From: Burkholderiales bacterium
GTDB lineage: Bacteria; Pseudomonadota; Gammaproteobacteria; Burkholderiales; Casimicrobiaceae
Direction of reading: 5' to 3'
Length of the DNA: 12,809 nt
NCBI GenBank assembly: GCA_031257235.1
Contig: JAIRPA010000096.1
Coordinates: forward strand, 1-12,809
Within the stretch, counting starts at the first letter, position 1, and every line of letters begins with the position of its first letter. The notes under the pieces are model-generated. The model searched no databases and was not told the DNA's origin. It saw only the letters and a list, made by a program, of their open reading frames with translations. This document shows, piece by piece, positions 11,910 to 12,809 of the stretch. A program made the translations under genes and the position numbers.

Positions 11910-12809
11910 GGTGTGGCGGGATTAAGACTACTCAAATGCGCGATGCGCAGGGGCGCGGAAGGATGAGAATCATAAAACATGGAATATAAGGCATCGGGTG
12001 TGACGGTGGCGGCGTTGTCTTCGTACAAACAGACCAACGCGCGAATCAGCGCGTCTTTGGACGTTTGCGACGCGCCATAGTGGTCGGCTTCAAATTCGTG
12101 ACGCCGCGAATACCACGAAGCAATCGGCGTTAAAAAGAAAGAGAACACCGGTAACGCCAACATGAACAACACCAACGCGGTCGCCGGTCGCGTCATGGCA
12201 GAATCGGTCTCGTCGGGAGAAAACCCCAAGCCCTCATAAAACCAAGGCGCGTTCATCAAAGCCGCCAACAACGCAAAAACGATCAGCGAACCGATGGCAG
12301 AAAAAATCATTCTTTTTTTGATGTGATTATTTTTAAAATGCCCTAACTCATGCGCCAACACCGCTAAGAGTTCATCTTGCTTTAAGCGATTCAACAAGGT
12401 ATCGAAAAAAACGATTCGTTTGGCGTTGCCCAAGCCCGTGAAGTAGGCGTTTCCGTGGCTGGTTCTTTTACTGCCGTCCATCACAAATAAGCCGTTCGAC
12501 GTAAAACCACAACGCGAAAGCAAGGCAAGAATCGCGCTTTTGGTTTCGCTTTCGGGCATCGGCGTGAATTTGTTGAAGATCGGCGCGATGATTGTCGGAT
12601 AAATCACCAACATCACCCACTGGAAAAGCATCATGGATGCCCACGCCCACAACCACCAATAACGCCCCGCCTCATTGACCAGCCACAGCAAAAGCATCAA
12701 AAGCGGTACGCCGATCACCAGCCCCACCGCCAAGGCTTTGAAGGAATCCAGCACCCATAAACCTCGCGTGGTTTTGTTAAAACCAAAACGCGCTTCGATC
12801 GAAAACGTT
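11906..12809 (-). CDS. M48 family integral membrane metalloprotease (Ste24-like), 5'-truncated
   Basis: The frame is open to the window edge; the codons before the first possible GTG (12754) read FGFNKTTRGLW, which matches the conserved FGFNR-T region of Ste24 proteases, so the N-terminus lies outside. Visible: a transmembrane pair (about 5-27 and 34-57 counting from 12754), KRTSHGNAYFTG (96-107), the zinc motif HELGH (135-139), two more membrane helices, and EFEADHYGA with the third zinc-ligand Glu. Relatives are about 410-420 residues, so about 110 are missing. The family cleaves membrane proteins (CAAX-type or quality-control proteolysis); the bacterial substrate is unknown. It is the upstream partner of rsgA with a 4-nt overlap. 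Confidence 0.92.
   Translation of the reverse strand, partial: TFSIEARFGFNKTTRGLWVLDSFKALAVGLVIGVPLLMLLLWLVNEAGRYWWLWAWASMMLFQWVMLVIYPTIIAPIFNKFTPMPESETKSAILALLSRCGFTSNGLFVMDGSKRTSHGNAYFTGLGNAKRIVFFDTLLNRLKQDELLAVLAHELGHFKNNHIKKRMIFSAIGSLIVFALLAALMNAPWFYEGLGFSPDETDSAMTRPATALVLFMLALPVFSFFLTPIASWYSRRHEFEADHYGASQTSKDALIRALVCLYEDNAATVTPDALYSMFYDSHPSAPLRIAHLSSLNPATP

Overview
The window looks like chromosomal DNA of a betaproteobacterium. This is an inference from gene content: a large FAD/Fe-S/CCG-domain oxidoreductase of the DUF3683-associated type, an M48 protease directly coupled to rsgA, and a CcmI/CycH-type cytochrome c assembly protein. There is no phage, plasmid, IS or CRISPR signature. 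Nine protein genes can be supported, and the two at the window edges are cut off.

Layout: (1) the 3' three quarters of a giant FAD-linked oxidase fused to two 4Fe-4S motifs and two CCG modules (+); (2) an AlkA-like 3-methyladenine DNA glycosylase (+); (3) a minus-strand pair, ccmI then hemG (protoporphyrinogen oxidase), 38 nt apart, linking haem synthesis with cytochrome c maturation; (4) rhlE, a DEAD-box helicase (-), divergent from (5) selD (+), which is followed by (6) an RdxA/NfsB-like nitroreductase (+); (7) a minus-strand pair, M48 membrane protease then rsgA, with an ATGA stop/start overlap.

The striking content lies between the genes. All five long gaps (about 200 to 510 nt) are built almost entirely from one modular family of interspersed palindromic repeats. 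The core is a 12-bp hairpin (SL1), a linker of exactly 12 nt, and a 32-nt hairpin (SL2) with a 3-nt purine loop and a bulged A on its 3' arm. I count eight copies, five on + and three on -. Both stems vary in sequence, yet nearly every change on one arm is matched on the other, so the structure is conserved rather than the sequence. Three copies continue into a longer unit (SL3, SL4, then SL5, a terminator-like hairpin with a T tract) with constant spacers of 6 and 17 nt. The others continue into a different tail of GC-rich palindromes. A short heptad repeat, (CTGANNY)n, lies at or near a gene-proximal edge of each long gap.

In six of the eight copies (all but the second copy of each of two tandem pairs) SL1 is the end nearest the adjacent gene, whether that gene end is a start or a stop. 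Partial SL1 copies also run into coding sequence: they supply the last codons and stop of rsgA, and apparently of ccmI, and a repeat remnant creates a false upstream start for ccmI. The family may act in transcription termination or mRNA 3' end formation, or may be a non-autonomous element moved in trans by a REP-type transposase. The window alone cannot decide between these.
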